From Taudactylus pleione (Eukaryota > Chordata > Amphibia > Anura > Myobatrachidae): DNA of 64,000 nt. The DNA lies in contig JAUIMM010000694.1 in the NCBI GenBank assembly GCA_031769625.1, positions 4,982,501 through 5,046,500 on the forward strand. Reading direction: 5' to 3'. The first letter of the stretch is position 1. Each line of letters opens with the position of its first letter. This document shows positions 21,400 through 32,335 of the stretch, piece after piece. The notes below the pieces were generated by a model. The model was not told the origin of the DNA. It worked only from the letters and a program-made list of their open reading frames with translations, and made no database searches. The translations under genes were made by a program, and so were the position numbers.

Positions 21400-22470
21400 C
21401 GTATAACCCCATGAATCTAATTGCTTACTGTGGCCCGGTAATCAAAACCATGGATGTAGCCACGCAGCAATACACAAATTTCCTGCTGCAGTTTTATATA
21501 GGGGACCGTAATATCCAACCATTCCTAGTTTTGCTGGACTGCATAAAACTAGGGTTAGGACCTTTTAGTGCTGACATGCATGTCATTCTACAGGATGTTC
21601 CAGAGTTAAAAGACTTTGCTGATCTGTTCAATTTTAATACCAGTAGAAAACTCCCAGTCATCTATCACATGCGCTTAGAGGACACTGGGACTGGTTCAGC
21701 AAGGATCGTAATTGCAACACTGCCAGTAGGCTAACGCACAGGAGGCATCCCGTTCCCTGGGCATTACTTAACCGTGCTGCGTTGTTCAAGGCAGCATCGG
21801 TTAATCTGCGTACCATCGGCCGGCTGCGGTGACGCAGGGGGTCCCGCAGCTGGATGCCGCAGTTTGCAGGAAGAGGCCAGGAAATCTCCGTCACCCGACG
21901 AAGATCCTGGCCTCTTCCCTCCCCCCCAACGACGGCGACACGCCTCAGTTTCGGGTAATGGAGGCTGTCGCGACCCACTCCCCGCCCCGTACGGCAGCAG
22001 ACTGTCGATCACTGACTGTACATCAGGCCTGTACATCAGGAATCTGCGTTTAGCAATGCACTAGCGAGTTGCTCTGAATCAGGACCTATGTTTCTCCCAC
22101 AGTATGTGCTCCCATATGTGCCCTCTGGCTATGAAGGACTTCAACGTTGCATGAAGCAAGAGACAACCTTCACAAGATCATTGTGGATGACATCCTCGCT
22201 TGGGGTGGCACCATGGAAGAACACGACATGCGCCTCTGCAAGGACCTTCAAATAATCTGTGAAATCAACATGCAATTAAACCCGGACAAGGGTCGTTTCA
22301 GGGTCACTGAGGTCCTGTATGTTGTCCATCTCCTAACTTCTGATGGTATTAAGCCTTGATACTGCCAAGACGCAGGTTCTCCAACACATGCCACCCCCAC
22401 AGATAAATTGAGTCTGCAGCTTTTTTTAGGTATGACCAACTAAATTTCAAAATTTCTGCCACATCACAGC
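21400..22470 (+). pseudogene. pol: Decayed Ty3/gypsy pol fragment interrupted by a MITE
   Basis: 21405-21686 encodes a protease-to-RT linker type sequence (FLVLLDCIKLGLGPF, LKDFADLFN, LPVIYHMRLED). After the MITE at 21687-22086, 22147-22359 encodes the RT catalytic segment with IVDDILAWGGTMEEHDMRL and LNPDKGRF...GIKP spacing typical of gypsy RT. The block between these motifs is missing and stops follow, so this is an old, non-functional relic unrelated to the sushi element at the window start. Confidence 0.65.
21687..22086. mobile_element. MITE inside the gypsy relic
   Basis: Ends GGGACTGGTTCAGCAAGG and CTCTGAATCAGGACC form an imperfect inverted repeat of the GGCCTGATTC type. No clean target duplication is visible. 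The last ~16 residues of the 21336-21734 frame are MITE-derived. Confidence 0.6.
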
Positions 22471-22670
22471 TGCGCCAGGTTTTGCACAACCAGGGTGAAT
22501 GGTGTTGGTTGGACCAGAGGCATAAGGAGGGCGGTTCCACCAGAGCGCAAGCTCCGGGCACCGAAGTTGCCAGAGGGCGCCCTGAAGTCAGACTCCGGAT
22601 CCAGCTGTGAAATAGCTTCCGTGCCCTGCCTGCCAGGTGTTGTGAATACAGAGCAGCAGCAGCTCCAGTC

Positions 22671-22938
22671 CATACTTGCCTACCCTCCCGAAAATTGTGT
22701 GCAGCTCCCGACCCCCGGAAAGATCCCTCCGGCCCCCCCCGATAACCTGAGAAACCCCCGCAACGAGGGGGGGGCAGAGATGCGATTCACGCTGCATCGC
22801 ATAATTTTGGCCCCGCCCCCTGCTTCACAATGTCTAATATCGCCATTCTGTAGCAGGGGCGTGGCCAAAATGATGTGATTGCGTGGCCCTGCTCCGCCCA
22901 CCAAATGGGGAGGGGGAGACAGAATGTCGGCAACCATG
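22671..22938. mobile_element. hAT-type MITE (CATACTTGCC family), copy 3
   Basis: A 268-bp element with ends CATACTTGCC and GGCAACCATG and a perfect 8-bp duplication CTCCAGTC (22663-22670, 22939-22946). The interior pair GGCCCCGCCCCC / GGGGCGTGGCC matches other copies. Confidence 0.88.
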
Positions 22939-22966
22939 CTCCAGTCCTGCCTTCCTGCTGCTCTAG

Positions 22967-23133
22967 GGGTCTATTTACTAAGCCTTGGATGGAGATAAAG
23001 TGAACGGAGATAAAGTCCAAACCAATCAGCTCCTGTCATTTTTCAAACACATCCTGTGACATGACCGGAGCTGATTGTTTGGGACTTTATCTCCGTTCAC
23101 TTTATCTCCATCAAAGGCTTAGTACATAGACCC
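22967..23133. mobile_element. Short palindromic MITE
   Basis: A 167-bp element with long inverted arms (TGGATGGAGATAAAGTGAAC against GTTCACTTTATCTCCATC) and ends GGGTCTATTTAC/GTACATAGACCC. The flanking direct repeat is TCTAG (22962-22966, 23134-23138). Confidence 0.8.
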
Positions 23134-23354
23134 TCTAGTGAGAGATTCCGTGGTCAGAGGAGCTTGTGCTGAGCCCTGATTGGTGGAACTCAGCACATGC
23201 TCATTTGACCCCAGCAGAGGGCAGGGCTACAGCAGCATGGCGATGGGGATCTATCCTGTAACATGGAGGAAGAAGCTGCCGGGTCCACATAAAGGTGAGA
23301 GAGATTATACCCCAGTTATTCTGTCTGGTTATGTCTATCACCCTCCCTGCCTGT

Positions 23355-23465
23355 ATGTATGTAATGCATGTATGTATGTGTGTGTGACCCTGCCTGTATG
23401 TGTATGCATGTATGTATGCATGCATGCATGCATGCATGCATGTATGTATGTATGCATTGTGACAA
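23355..23465. repeat. (ATGC/ATGT)n microsatellite
   Basis: Runs of TGTATG and TGCATGCA across about 110 bp. Confidence 0.9.
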
Positions 23466-23487
23466 GAATCACATAGACCAGGTAAAA

Positions 23488-24790
23488 TTAGAGATGTGCA
23501 CCGACCCCCGTGTTTTGGTTTTGGTTTTGGATGTGGATCTCCCTTGGTTTTGGATCTGGATTGGTCTTGTCGAAACCTCACCTCCGTGTTTTGTTTTCGT
23601 GTTTTGGTTTTGGATCTGGATTTTTTCTTAAAAAAGAAAAAAGAAACAGCTAAAATCACATAAAATGGGACTTTTTTTGTTCCTACAGTATTCATAACCT
23701 CAATAACATTTATTTCCACTCTTTTCCAGTCAATTTTGGTTACCTCACAGCTCACAATATTGATTTTTTTTCATCTAGTTAAAGGGCCAAAAGGTTGCAT
23801 CCAGCTTGCTGGCTCAAAACTGATTGATATAATTATTAATAGAGTTGAGGACTGTGAAAAGATGATGGTTGGGATACCCTTGAGGATTGAAGGCTTGGGC
23901 CTTCATAGAGGACAAGGAAGTTGACAGTCTTGTATTATCATGATGACTGCTGGCGGCAGCTACAACATGTGGTTCTTGGCCTTGCTCTCCTGTCATGTGA
24001 CAGCCCTCCATATTTTCTGCGATCTTGAAGCAGTGTCACAAGCACCAATAGTGTAGCCAAGGTGCGGTTACAAAATTCACAGACGTGCAGTCATGCACAC
24101 ACACAAAAAAAATATACAAAAGACAATATTTTTTTGGGGGGGGGTCCAGAACTTGGGCCCAGAGCACAGATTGGTGACGACTGGAGTTGGGCAGCACTCG
24201 GTTGCATTGCCGACTTGCTAGATCTTGCGCGGCTAAGCCAACACGCACAGACACACAGACAATTATTAGAAAACAAAATACAAGTTGTTTTTATTTTTTT
24301 TCAGCTCCAGAACTTTGGGCCCAGAGCACAGACTGATGATGACTGGAGTCGGGCAGTAATAGTGTGCGTTGCTGACTTGTATTTTGTGCGGTTAAGCCTA
24401 ACACGCACACAGACAAATATATATTACACTAAAAAAATACACTTTATTTGGGGCCAGATGGACGCAGCAGACAGCACAGCAGACAGCACCAGCCCAGATG
24501 GATCAGCAACAGCCCAGATGGAAACAGCAGACAGCACAGCACCAGCCCAGAATGGATCAGCACCAGCCCAGGACACAGCAGACAGAACAGGACACAGCAG
24601 ACAGAACAGCACAGCACCTCTCCCCAGCCCTACACTACCCACCCTCCCTGTTCAGTCTCCACACCCGGAGTGAAATGGCATCCGCCGCATCCCTTATATA
24701 TATAGACGAAAGCTCGTGAGCCGCGAGATTTCGTCCCTATGGTTTTGCCTCAATGTCAGAGATCCGAGTAAGGCGGGAACATCCGAGCAC
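23488..24790 (-). mobile_element. Non-autonomous relative of the hAT family, promoter-side end truncated
   Basis: The left end TAGAGATGTGCACC is a diverged TAGGGGTGTGCACC. It is followed by the same landmark order as the main family: TTTTGG-rich subterminal DNA, AACAGCTAAAATCA, a CCAAAAGGTTGCATCC segment, two ~135-bp tandem units (~24140-24430) containing GGGCCCAGAGCACAGA, a CAGCAGACAGCACAGCA-rich tract, and a promoter-like part ending near AAGGCGGGAACATCCGAG. No transposase coding sequence and no right terminus or target duplication are visible. Confidence 0.65.
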
Positions 24791-24800
24791 ACAATTCTGT

Positions 24801-25195
24801 GAATTAGCAGCTCCACCATTTTGTGAGTGACAGCAATCTCATTCTGTGAGAGTGCTGAATCTGCAGTTAACCACAGGGTGTGATGGCATACCTTATCTGT
24901 ATTGTGCAAGGAACACGGCCATTAAGGCATCAGCCTTAATGATCGTAATTTCATTGCTTTTTGGAGTTTAGTGTCTAAGCAGCCTTAATGGGACATGGGA
25001 AACCGTACGTTTTTTTTTGTCTATGGATGTATGTTTGTATGTGTGAACCTGCCTATATGTATATATATATATATATATACATATGTATATACATATATAT
25101 ATATATGTGTGACCCTGCCTGTATGTATGTATGTATGTATGTGTGACCATGCCTGTACAGATGTGTCCACATACACATTTCCTAAAACCTAGCTA
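24801..25195. repeat. Microsatellite-bearing gene-free region
   Basis: Holds (TA)n and (TATG)n tracts at 25016-25150. Nothing else recognised. Confidence 0.6.
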
Positions 25196-25683
25196 TACTG
25201 TATGGCCAAATGTGCCATGCCTTTAAACCTGAGAATTAGCCACGCCTCGTGATTTTTCTTAAAATTCTATGGATGACCATCGATGGTTTCATCAATTGAT
25301 GGTCATCCCTGTTTTATGACTGAATGGCCTGTGGGCCAATCAGAACCTGGGAACAGGGCTTCGTGGGTGCTGGTGGGTGGAGCTATGCTCTGTGTCCCAG
25401 CACTTAGTTAAAAAACTACTATCCGGTTATGCTTGGACATCGATGGAGGGAAACCATCTGGTTCTCCCCATCGATGGCAAAAACATCCAACATCGCCCAT
25501 AAACCATCGATGATTATGAATCATCGATGGTCGATGGCCAACCCTAGGCCCGGATCCCTTTGCAACCTGTACCAGGCCAGCAGCTGCTGCTGCATTAAGT
25601 CTAAGTATGTATGTGCACTGTTTTAGTGTGTGTGTGTGTGTGTATGTGTGTGTGTATGTATGTATGTGATGTTGTGCATAGGT
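25196..25683. repeat. Palindrome-rich CCATCGATGG repeat and (TG)n
   Basis: Between about 25265 and 25535 the motif CCATCGAT recurs at least five times, with a hairpin ATGACCATCGATGG / CAATTGATGGTCAT. It is probably a MITE, but its limits are not clear. 25625-25672 is a (TG)n/(TATG)n microsatellite. Confidence 0.5.
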
Positions 25684-26019
25684 CATACTTACCGAGTGTG
25701 AATTTCTCCTCCCCGGGTGAAGACTGGAGAGGAGAAGCAAGTGGGCAGAGTTGTGGGTGGGGCAAAATAGCTTTTATTAAGGCGTGTCCCTCGCAGTAAT
25801 TAGGGGGCGGGGCTAAATAATGCAATTATCATAGAATCATGTCATTATGTCCCGCCCCCAACGCACAAACCCGCCGATCGCTACTAACAGTCTCCCCATT
25901 CTGCCTACTTCATTAGGAAGTGGGCAGATTGCGGGAGAAATGCATACCCATCCAGTGTCGCTGGGGGTTAACCGAAAATTGGGAGCCTCCCGCGAATTCC
26001 AGGAGGGTAGGCATGTATG
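25684..26019. mobile_element. hAT-type MITE (CATACTTGCC family), copy 4
   Basis: A 336-bp element with ends CATACTTACC and GGCATGTATG and flanks GCATAGGT and GCATATGT (7 of 8). The interior is partly different from other copies (AGGCGTGTCCCTCGCAG). Confidence 0.7.
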
Positions 26020-26027
26020 GCATATGT

Positions 26028-26265
26028 GTTAGTGTGTATACTGTGTATGTATGTGTTAATGTGTATATACTGTATGTGTTAGTGTGTGTATACTGTGTAT
26101 ATATGTGTTAATGTGTATATACTGTATGTGTTAGTGTGTGTATACTGTGTATATATGTGTTAATTTGTATATACTGTATGTGTCAGTGTGTGTATACTGT
26201 GTATATATGTGTTAATGTGTATATACTGTATGTGTTAGTGTGTGTATACTGTTTATGTGCATGTG
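26028..26265. repeat. ~52-bp TG-rich minisatellite
   Basis: About four and a half units containing GTGTTAGTGTGTGTATACTG and TATATGTGTTAATGTG. Confidence 0.9.
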
Positions 26266-26615
26266 TTGGTGTTTGCCCCTGTCTTCATGCAGCCTGGGTG
26301 GGGGCTGGGTTTGTGTGGGGCCTTCGGGTGGGGGGGGCTTAGGCTCGGCTCTGTGTGGCTTGAAGGGGGCCCCCACAACTAAGTTGCCCTGTGGCCCCCA
26401 CAAGCCTTAATCCGGCCCTGACTCGGGGGACACTTCTCTTCACCCTCCACACATCTTCAAGTAAAGTCATTGGAACCCATTGAAATGTTGTTACCGTAAA
26501 TATTACTGCGCTACACACTGTAAAAGTCGCTTTGTTACTTCCCGAATTGTATCCAACATGTCAGGCTGCTCCAGTACTGAGAAAGAGGGCCCCATATATT
26601 CTATCCTTCAGGAAC
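26266..26615. other. Gene-free region with a repeat edge
   Basis: 26370-26425 contains CCACAAGCCTTAATCCGGCC, which looks like the end of a dispersed repeat. No gene. Confidence 0.4.
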
Positions 26616-26618
26616 TGT

Positions 26619-27150
26619 GGGCCTGATTCTGAGCGCTTGCAAGCGGGTCGATGGTGCCCTAGTACGCATGCGCACGACGGAGGGAGCTCCATCGTGCGCA
26701 CGCGCGAGACCTGAATAGCGACGGCCAAGCCGTCGCTATGGGTCTTGCACCAATGGGGGCGTGCTGTCAATGTTGATTGACAGCACGCCCCCTTTGGTGG
26801 GCGTGCCGGGGGCGTTGCTGCCCAGACGGAGGCGTTCCCATGGGAACGCCTACCGTCTGGGGCCGGCCCCACTGACATCACTAGTGATGTCAGTAGGAGT
26901 GCTTTTTTCTCTGATAGAGCCAAAAGCACTCCTGGGCTTGCGGCAGTGAGACCCTACCGCAGGGTCTCGTCGCAAGCCCGATGGTCGCGATGGTCATGCC
27001 CATCACGACCATTTTTTTGGCCGCTCGCATAAGCTGTGGGTGGTCACCCACAGCTATGCGAGCAGCCAGGAGGCCGCTCCATTTTTAAGTAGGAGGGCCC
27101 TGATTCAGAGCGAGCGCTCTTATCAGAGCATCTGGCTCTGAATCAGGCCC
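26619..27150 (+). mobile_element. Serial-hairpin foldback element, copy D
   Basis: A 532-bp copy with ends GGGCCTGATTC and GAATCAGGCCC and a perfect 3-bp duplication TGT (26616-26618, 27151-27153). Its hairpins include the perfect 20-bp GGCGTTCCCATGGGAACGCC (26831-26850) and a one-mismatch central palindrome at 26870-26895. The last ~55 bp (from about 27097) carry a second inward-facing copy of the terminus. Confidence 0.88.
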
Positions 27151-27192
27151 TGTGTCAGATGGGCAGGGGACTTACTGGTCCTAAGCACCAAG

Positions 27193-27701
27193 GACCTCAT
27201 TCAGAGCCGGTCGCACAGAGCGTGCGGTCGGTCTGAATGAGGAGAGGACCTCTTGAATTTTCAAGACGTCATCCTTTGCGGTGGTAAGGCTGTGGGTTAA
27301 CACCCACAGCCTTACGACCGCCTAAGGTGATGGTCGCGATGGTCAAGACCATCGCGACCATCAGGGCTTACATCGAGACCCTAGGGTAGGGTCTCCCTTG
27401 TCGTAAGCCCCGGAGAGCTTTCGGCTCTGTCTGCCACCCCCCCGCCCCCAAACGGTAGGCGTTCCCATGGGAACGCCCCCGTTTGGGCTGCCACCCTCCC
27501 GGCCCAAACGGGGCGAGCTGTCAATCAACATCGACAGTTCGTCCCCTTTGGATCGAGACCCGCTACGACCGGCCCTGCCGGTCGTAGCGGGTCTCATGCA
27601 TGCGCACGACGGCGCCGGCACCGTCGTGTGCATGCTCTGTGGGGGGCCATCGACCCGGTCCGAGCGCATCGGCGCTAACGACCGGGTCTGAATGACCCCC
27701 C
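27193..27701 (-). mobile_element. Serial-hairpin foldback element, copy E
   Basis: A 509-bp copy in reverse orientation, flanked by AAG (27190-27192, 27702-27704). The right terminus is slightly longer (six C's), so the exact edge is uncertain. Hairpins TTCCCATGGGAA, GGTCGCGATGGTC/GACCATCGCGACC and a CGCACGACGG arm pair are clear. The CACTGACATCACTAGTG hairpin is missing. Confidence 0.8.
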
Positions 27702-27810
27702 AAGTCTCAAGTGCCCACAGTTATCTTTAATTAATAGCAACCTATCTGACATAAACTCACACATTATCATGTGGCTTCATCAGCAATACAGCAACAGTAT
27801 AATGAACAGT

Positions 27811-28297
27811 GGCCCTGATTCAGAGCCGGACGCTCTGACAGAGCGCTCGCTCTGAATCAGGGCCGTCCTTCTCGATTTTTAGAGCGGCCTCCTGGCCGCT
27901 CGTATAGCTGTGGGTGACCTCCCACAGCTATAGTGAGCGGCCAGGAAGATGGTCGCGATGGTCAAGACCATCGCGACCATCGGGCTTGCGACGAGACCCT
28001 TGTGGTAGGGTCTCGTTGGAGCAAGCCCTGGAGTGCTTTCGGCTCAAACAGAGACCCGAAAGGACTCCCACTGACATCACTTGTGATGTCAGTGGGGCCG
28101 GCCCCAGACGGTAGGCGTTCCCATGGGAACGCCTCCTTCTGGGCAGCCACGCCCACCAAAGGGGGCGTGCTGTCACTCGACAGCACGCCCCCTTTGGTAC
28201 GAGACCCGGAGCGATGGTTTGCCCGTCGCTATCCGGGTCTCACGCATGCGCACTGGGCCACCATCGACGTGCTTGCGAGCGAGTCTGAATCAGGCCC
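27811..28297 (-). mobile_element. Serial-hairpin foldback element, copy F
   Basis: A 487-bp copy in reverse orientation with ends GGCCCTGATTC and GAATCAGGCCC. Flanks AGT and ATA do not match, so the duplication is lost or mutated. The first 54 bp form a complete miniature palindrome with both terminal motifs. The remaining hairpin order mirrors copy A. Confidence 0.82.
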
Positions 28298-28299
28298 AT

Positions 28300-29060
28300 A
28301 AATCATTATTTTATTAGCACCACTTGTCATTTAATCATGGATGTGGTCATCTGTTAAGCAGAGTTCTCATAGGCTGATGTGACTTTAGTCATAGGGGAGT
28401 GGTCTTCAGGGGTCCCGAGTCTAAAGTGATGCAGTGAATTCCAGAAGCCTGTCAGCCCCACCGCTGGATGAAACATTCGCTGCACCATAACTTGATGCTA
28501 TTTCAGGCTTCATTGTACAATAGGTCTTTGCTGTTACTAAATAAGACATCTCGCTGCACAGTAGCCCTAGTGCTGGGCCTAATAAGCAATGAATGCCTTT
28601 TTCGTCAGACAATAAATATTCCCATATATGATATTACAGATTCTCTTCCACGTTCCCTCCTCTTGCGCAGCTTTGAACAGGCTTTAAGCACCGTTTAAAA
28701 ACAAATCGCTATTAATGTACCCACATTTTTCCCAAACCATTATGGTTATTAAAATTTCATCCATTAAGTGATAAAACGCAGGCATAAAGTCTTCACTTTA
28801 TTGATTCCTCCGTCAGGCGTTTGTTATCCCTGATTGGAACTATTCTTTGCGACCTCACTTCATTGCCTCATTAAATGAATAAAAGCTGCTATAGAAATAT
28901 CGGAGCTGGCTTTATTTTGCCTATTGTTCTATTAATCAGCGAGATGCCTGTCCTTAAAAAATTGCTATGCCAATGTCTATGATTAAACACCGTATTGCGT
29001 CTGCAAATGTAGATCACTGCACGTTAGCAAATTGCGGTAATGTACTGGCTTCTCAGCACA
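28300..29060. other. Low-repeat AT-rich block, possible conserved noncoding DNA
   Basis: About 760 bp with no tandem, inverted or recognised dispersed repeats and no supported gene, but many homeodomain-like TAAT/ATTA motifs (TATTAATCAGCGAG, CATTAAATGAATAAAAGC). It contrasts with the repeat-filled surroundings and resembles vertebrate developmental enhancers. This is a resemblance only; no alignment was possible. Confidence 0.35.
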
Positions 29061-29917
29061 AGGCTGCGCCATAATTAGTGGGTGTAATCCATTTGTACCA
29101 CTATTCTCAGGTTGGATTACGAGTGATAAATTACCGGCAGTTGTTCGGGCAACCAGGGCTCAGCAACTGTTTATCCGCCTTAAAGGTACATATCAGAGTG
29201 GTATAATGATCACTCGTTCCGTCCTTCATTAACATGGATGGGGCCGCATGTGAGATGCGATGTGCAGCACATCAAACCTGACGGCGTTGCATGCGACCGC
29301 GGGAACGAGCATACGGTACACACACACTGCACAATATCGTCCAAGTGTGTATCCGCCATTAGGGGCTGATTCTGAGTTGGGAGCAAATAAAACTAACAAG
29401 TAACTTTGTGTCAGGAACAAACCATGCTGCAATACAAGGGGTACAAATAGGGGTGTATCTATAATGGGTGCAGGGAGCGCGGTGCACACGACCCACACTA
29501 CAGACCCTGCACCCATTTATTCAATACTTACCTTACCAGAGTCCCGCATCAGTGGTAGTGCCGCTGTAAAAATTGCTTAGAAAATGCCTGCTGCGGCCAT
29601 TTTCCTGGCGTTTTGCACATGCATGGCTGGGAAATCACCAGGAAAATGGCTGCCGCGCCATTTCCCCATGTGACCTGCGCACAGACTAGTGCCCAGAGTC
29701 TACTGCTGCGCTCAGTGCGCTGCTGGCCGCCAGGTAGAGAGGAGGGGGCCCTGGACGGAGACTGCACACGGACCCCTCCTCTCTGGAACAAATACATTTA
29801 TTATGTTTGCATGCAGGGCAAATATCAGCTGCCTTTGCATGTAGCCCACAAATGCTGGACAGCTCTATTTTTATCCTATAATCTAGATTTTATTTTGGAC
29901 ATGTCTCTTCCAAATAC
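29061..29917. other. Gene-free region with repeat-like segments
   Basis: 29580-29680 contains inverted segments (GGCCATTTTCCTGGCG against CACCAGGAAAATGGC), suggesting a small MITE-like repeat. Nothing else recognised. Confidence 0.4.
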
Positions 29918-30718
29918 ATACACACTAGGGGTGTGCACCGGCCACTTTTCGTGTTTTGTGTTTTGGTTTTGGATCTGGATCTTTCTTCGTGTTTTGGATC
30001 TGGATTGGTTTTGCCAAAACCACCCTTGCGTGTTTTGGGTTCTGGGTTTTGTGTTTTGGATCTGTATTTTTTTGAAAAAAAGCATAAAAACAGCTAAAAT
30101 CACAGAATTTGTAGGTTTTTCTGCTCCTATGCTATTATTAACCTCAATAACCTTAATTTCCACTCATTTCCAGTCTATTCTGAATACCTCACACCTCACA
30201 ATAGTGGTTTTATGTCCAAAAGGTTGCACCGAGGTAGCTGGATGACTATGCTAAGCGACACAAGTGGGCGGCACAAACACGTGACCCATCTAGGCGTGAA
30301 ACTGCAGTGGCAGACAGGATGGCATTGAAAAACTAGGCCCCAAACTGTACATAATGCAAAGAAAAAAAAGAGGTGCAAGATGGAATTGTCCTTGGGCCCT
30401 CCCACCCACCCTTATGTTGTATAAACAGGACATGCACACTTTAACAAACCAATCATTTCAGCGCCAGGGTCTGCCACACAACTGTGGCTGAAATGATTGG
30501 TTCGTTTGGGCCCCCACAAAACAAGCTGGCAATTTATCTGTCCCTGCACAAACTGGCTCTACGGAGGCAAGATGTCATCCTCATCCTCCTCATCCACCGA
30601 TTCCTCACCCTCTTCAGTGTGTACATCCTCATCCTCACAGAGTATTAATTCGTCCCTGCTGGAACCACAGGTCCCTCTGTACGTTCTGGAGGCTGGTCTC
30701 CCTGGAAGAGTTGATAAT

Positions 30719-31015
30719 TCATTTTATGAACATCATCTTCTCCACATTTTGTGGAAGCAACCTCCTACGCCTTTCGCTGACAAGGTTCCCGGCTGCACTA
30801 AACACTCTTTCGGAGTACACACTGGAGGGGGGGCAACTCAGGTAAAATAGAGCCAGTTTGTACAGGGACCTCCAAATTGCTTCTTTTTCCTGCCAGTACA
30901 GGTACGGACTGTCTGACATGCCTACTTGGATGCTGTCACCGATGTAATCCTTTAACAGACAGACGCACGCTTGTCGCTGCTGCTTTGAGGATTCAAGTGC
31001 GGCTACAGCCCACAC
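30719..31015 (-). CDS. 98-aa chimeric frame: repeat-encoded leader plus hAT dimerisation domain
   Basis: The minus-strand frame starts MWAVAALESSKQQRQ from a 136-bp repeat unit and continues into the hAT C-terminal dimerisation domain (SPYLYWQEKEAIW, FYLSCPPSSVYSERVFSAAG, RRRRLLPQNVEKMMFIK), stopping where both derivative copies share a one-base deletion. The copy 1 counterpart differs at two residues. A domain-only protein could bind full transposase and act as a repressor, by analogy with truncated P-element products. That is inference, and expression is not shown. It may simply be a remnant. Confidence 0.4.
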   Translation of the reverse strand: MWAVAALESSKQQRQACVCLLKDYIGDSIQVGMSDSPYLYWQEKEAIWRSLYKLALFYLSCPPSSVYSERVFSAAGNLVSERRRRLLPQNVEKMMFIK

Positions 31016-32335
31016 AATTCACAAAGACAGAAAAAAAAAAGAATATTTTTATTGTTTGTGGAGCACACTTTGAGGGTTACACCACCCTTTAACAGACAGA
31101 CGCACGCTTGTCGCTGCTGCTTTGAGGATGCAAGTGCGGCTACAGCCCACACAATTCACAAAGACAGAAAAAAGAAGAAGAATATTTTAATTGTTTGTGT
31201 AGAACACTTTGAGGTGTCACCACCCTTTAACAGACAGACGCACGCTTGTCGCTGCTGCTTTAAGGATGCAGGTGCGGCTACAGCCCACACATTTCACAAA
31301 GACCAAAAAAAAAAGAACAATATTTTAATTGTTTGTGTAGAACACTTTGAGGTGTCACCACCCTTTAACAGACAGACGCACGCTTGTCGCTGCTGCTTTA
31401 AGGATGCAGGTGCGGCTACAGCCCACACAATTCACATAGACAGAAAAAAAAGAACAATATTTTAATTGTTTGTGTAGCACACTTTGAGGGTGTCACCACC
31501 CTTTAACAGACAGACGCACGCTTGTCGCTGCTGCTTTGAGGATGCAAGTGTGGCTACATCGCACACAAGTCACAAACACATTAAAAAAATAGTTTTTTAT
31601 TTTTTGGAACACTTTGAGAGTTACACCACCCTTTAACAGACAGACGCACGCTTGTCGCTGCTGCTTTAAGGATGCAGGTGCGGCTACAGCCCACACATTT
31701 CACAAAGACCGAAAAAAAAAGAACAATATTTTAATTGTTTGTGTAGAACACTTTGAGGGTGTCACCACCCTTTAACAGACAGACGCACGCTTGTCCGCTG
31801 CTGCTTTAAGGATGCAGGTGCGGCTACAGCCCACACAATTCACATAGACAGAAAAAAGAAGAATATTTTTATTGTTTGTGTAGCACACTTTGAGGGTGTC
31901 ACCACCCTTTAACAGACAGACGCACGCTTGTCGCTGCTGCTTTAAGGATGCAGGTGCGGCTACATCGCACACAAGTCACAAACACATTAAAAAAATAGTT
32001 TTTTATTTTTTGGAGCACTTTGAGAGTTACACCACCCTTTAACAGACAGACGCACGCTTGTCGCTGCTGCTTTAAGGATGCAGGTGCGGCTACAGCCCAC
32101 ACATTTCACAAAGACCAAAAAAAAAAGAACAATATTTTAATTGTTTGTGTAGCACACTTTGAGGGTGTCACCACCCTTTAACAGACAGACGCACGCTTGT
32201 CGCTGCTGCTTTAAGGATGCAGGTGCGGCTACAGCCCACACATTTCACAAAGACCAAAAAAAAAAGAACAATATTTTAATTGTTTGTGTAGCACACTTTG
32301 AGGGTGTCACCACCCTTTAACAGACAGACGCACGC
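30949..32335 (-). repeat. 136-bp tandem array of hAT copy 2
   Basis: About ten units with AACAGACAGACGCACGCTTG, including variants (TTAAGGATGCAGGTGCGGC; ACATCGCACACAAGTCAC). It joins the 160-bp array abruptly at GACGCACGC/TGAAACACAG near 32336. Confidence 0.92.

Noticed and set aside
27361..28301. Several 60-120 aa frames in foldback copies E and F
   Set aside because: Same reason: hairpin DNA, with the same peptide motifs read from both strands.
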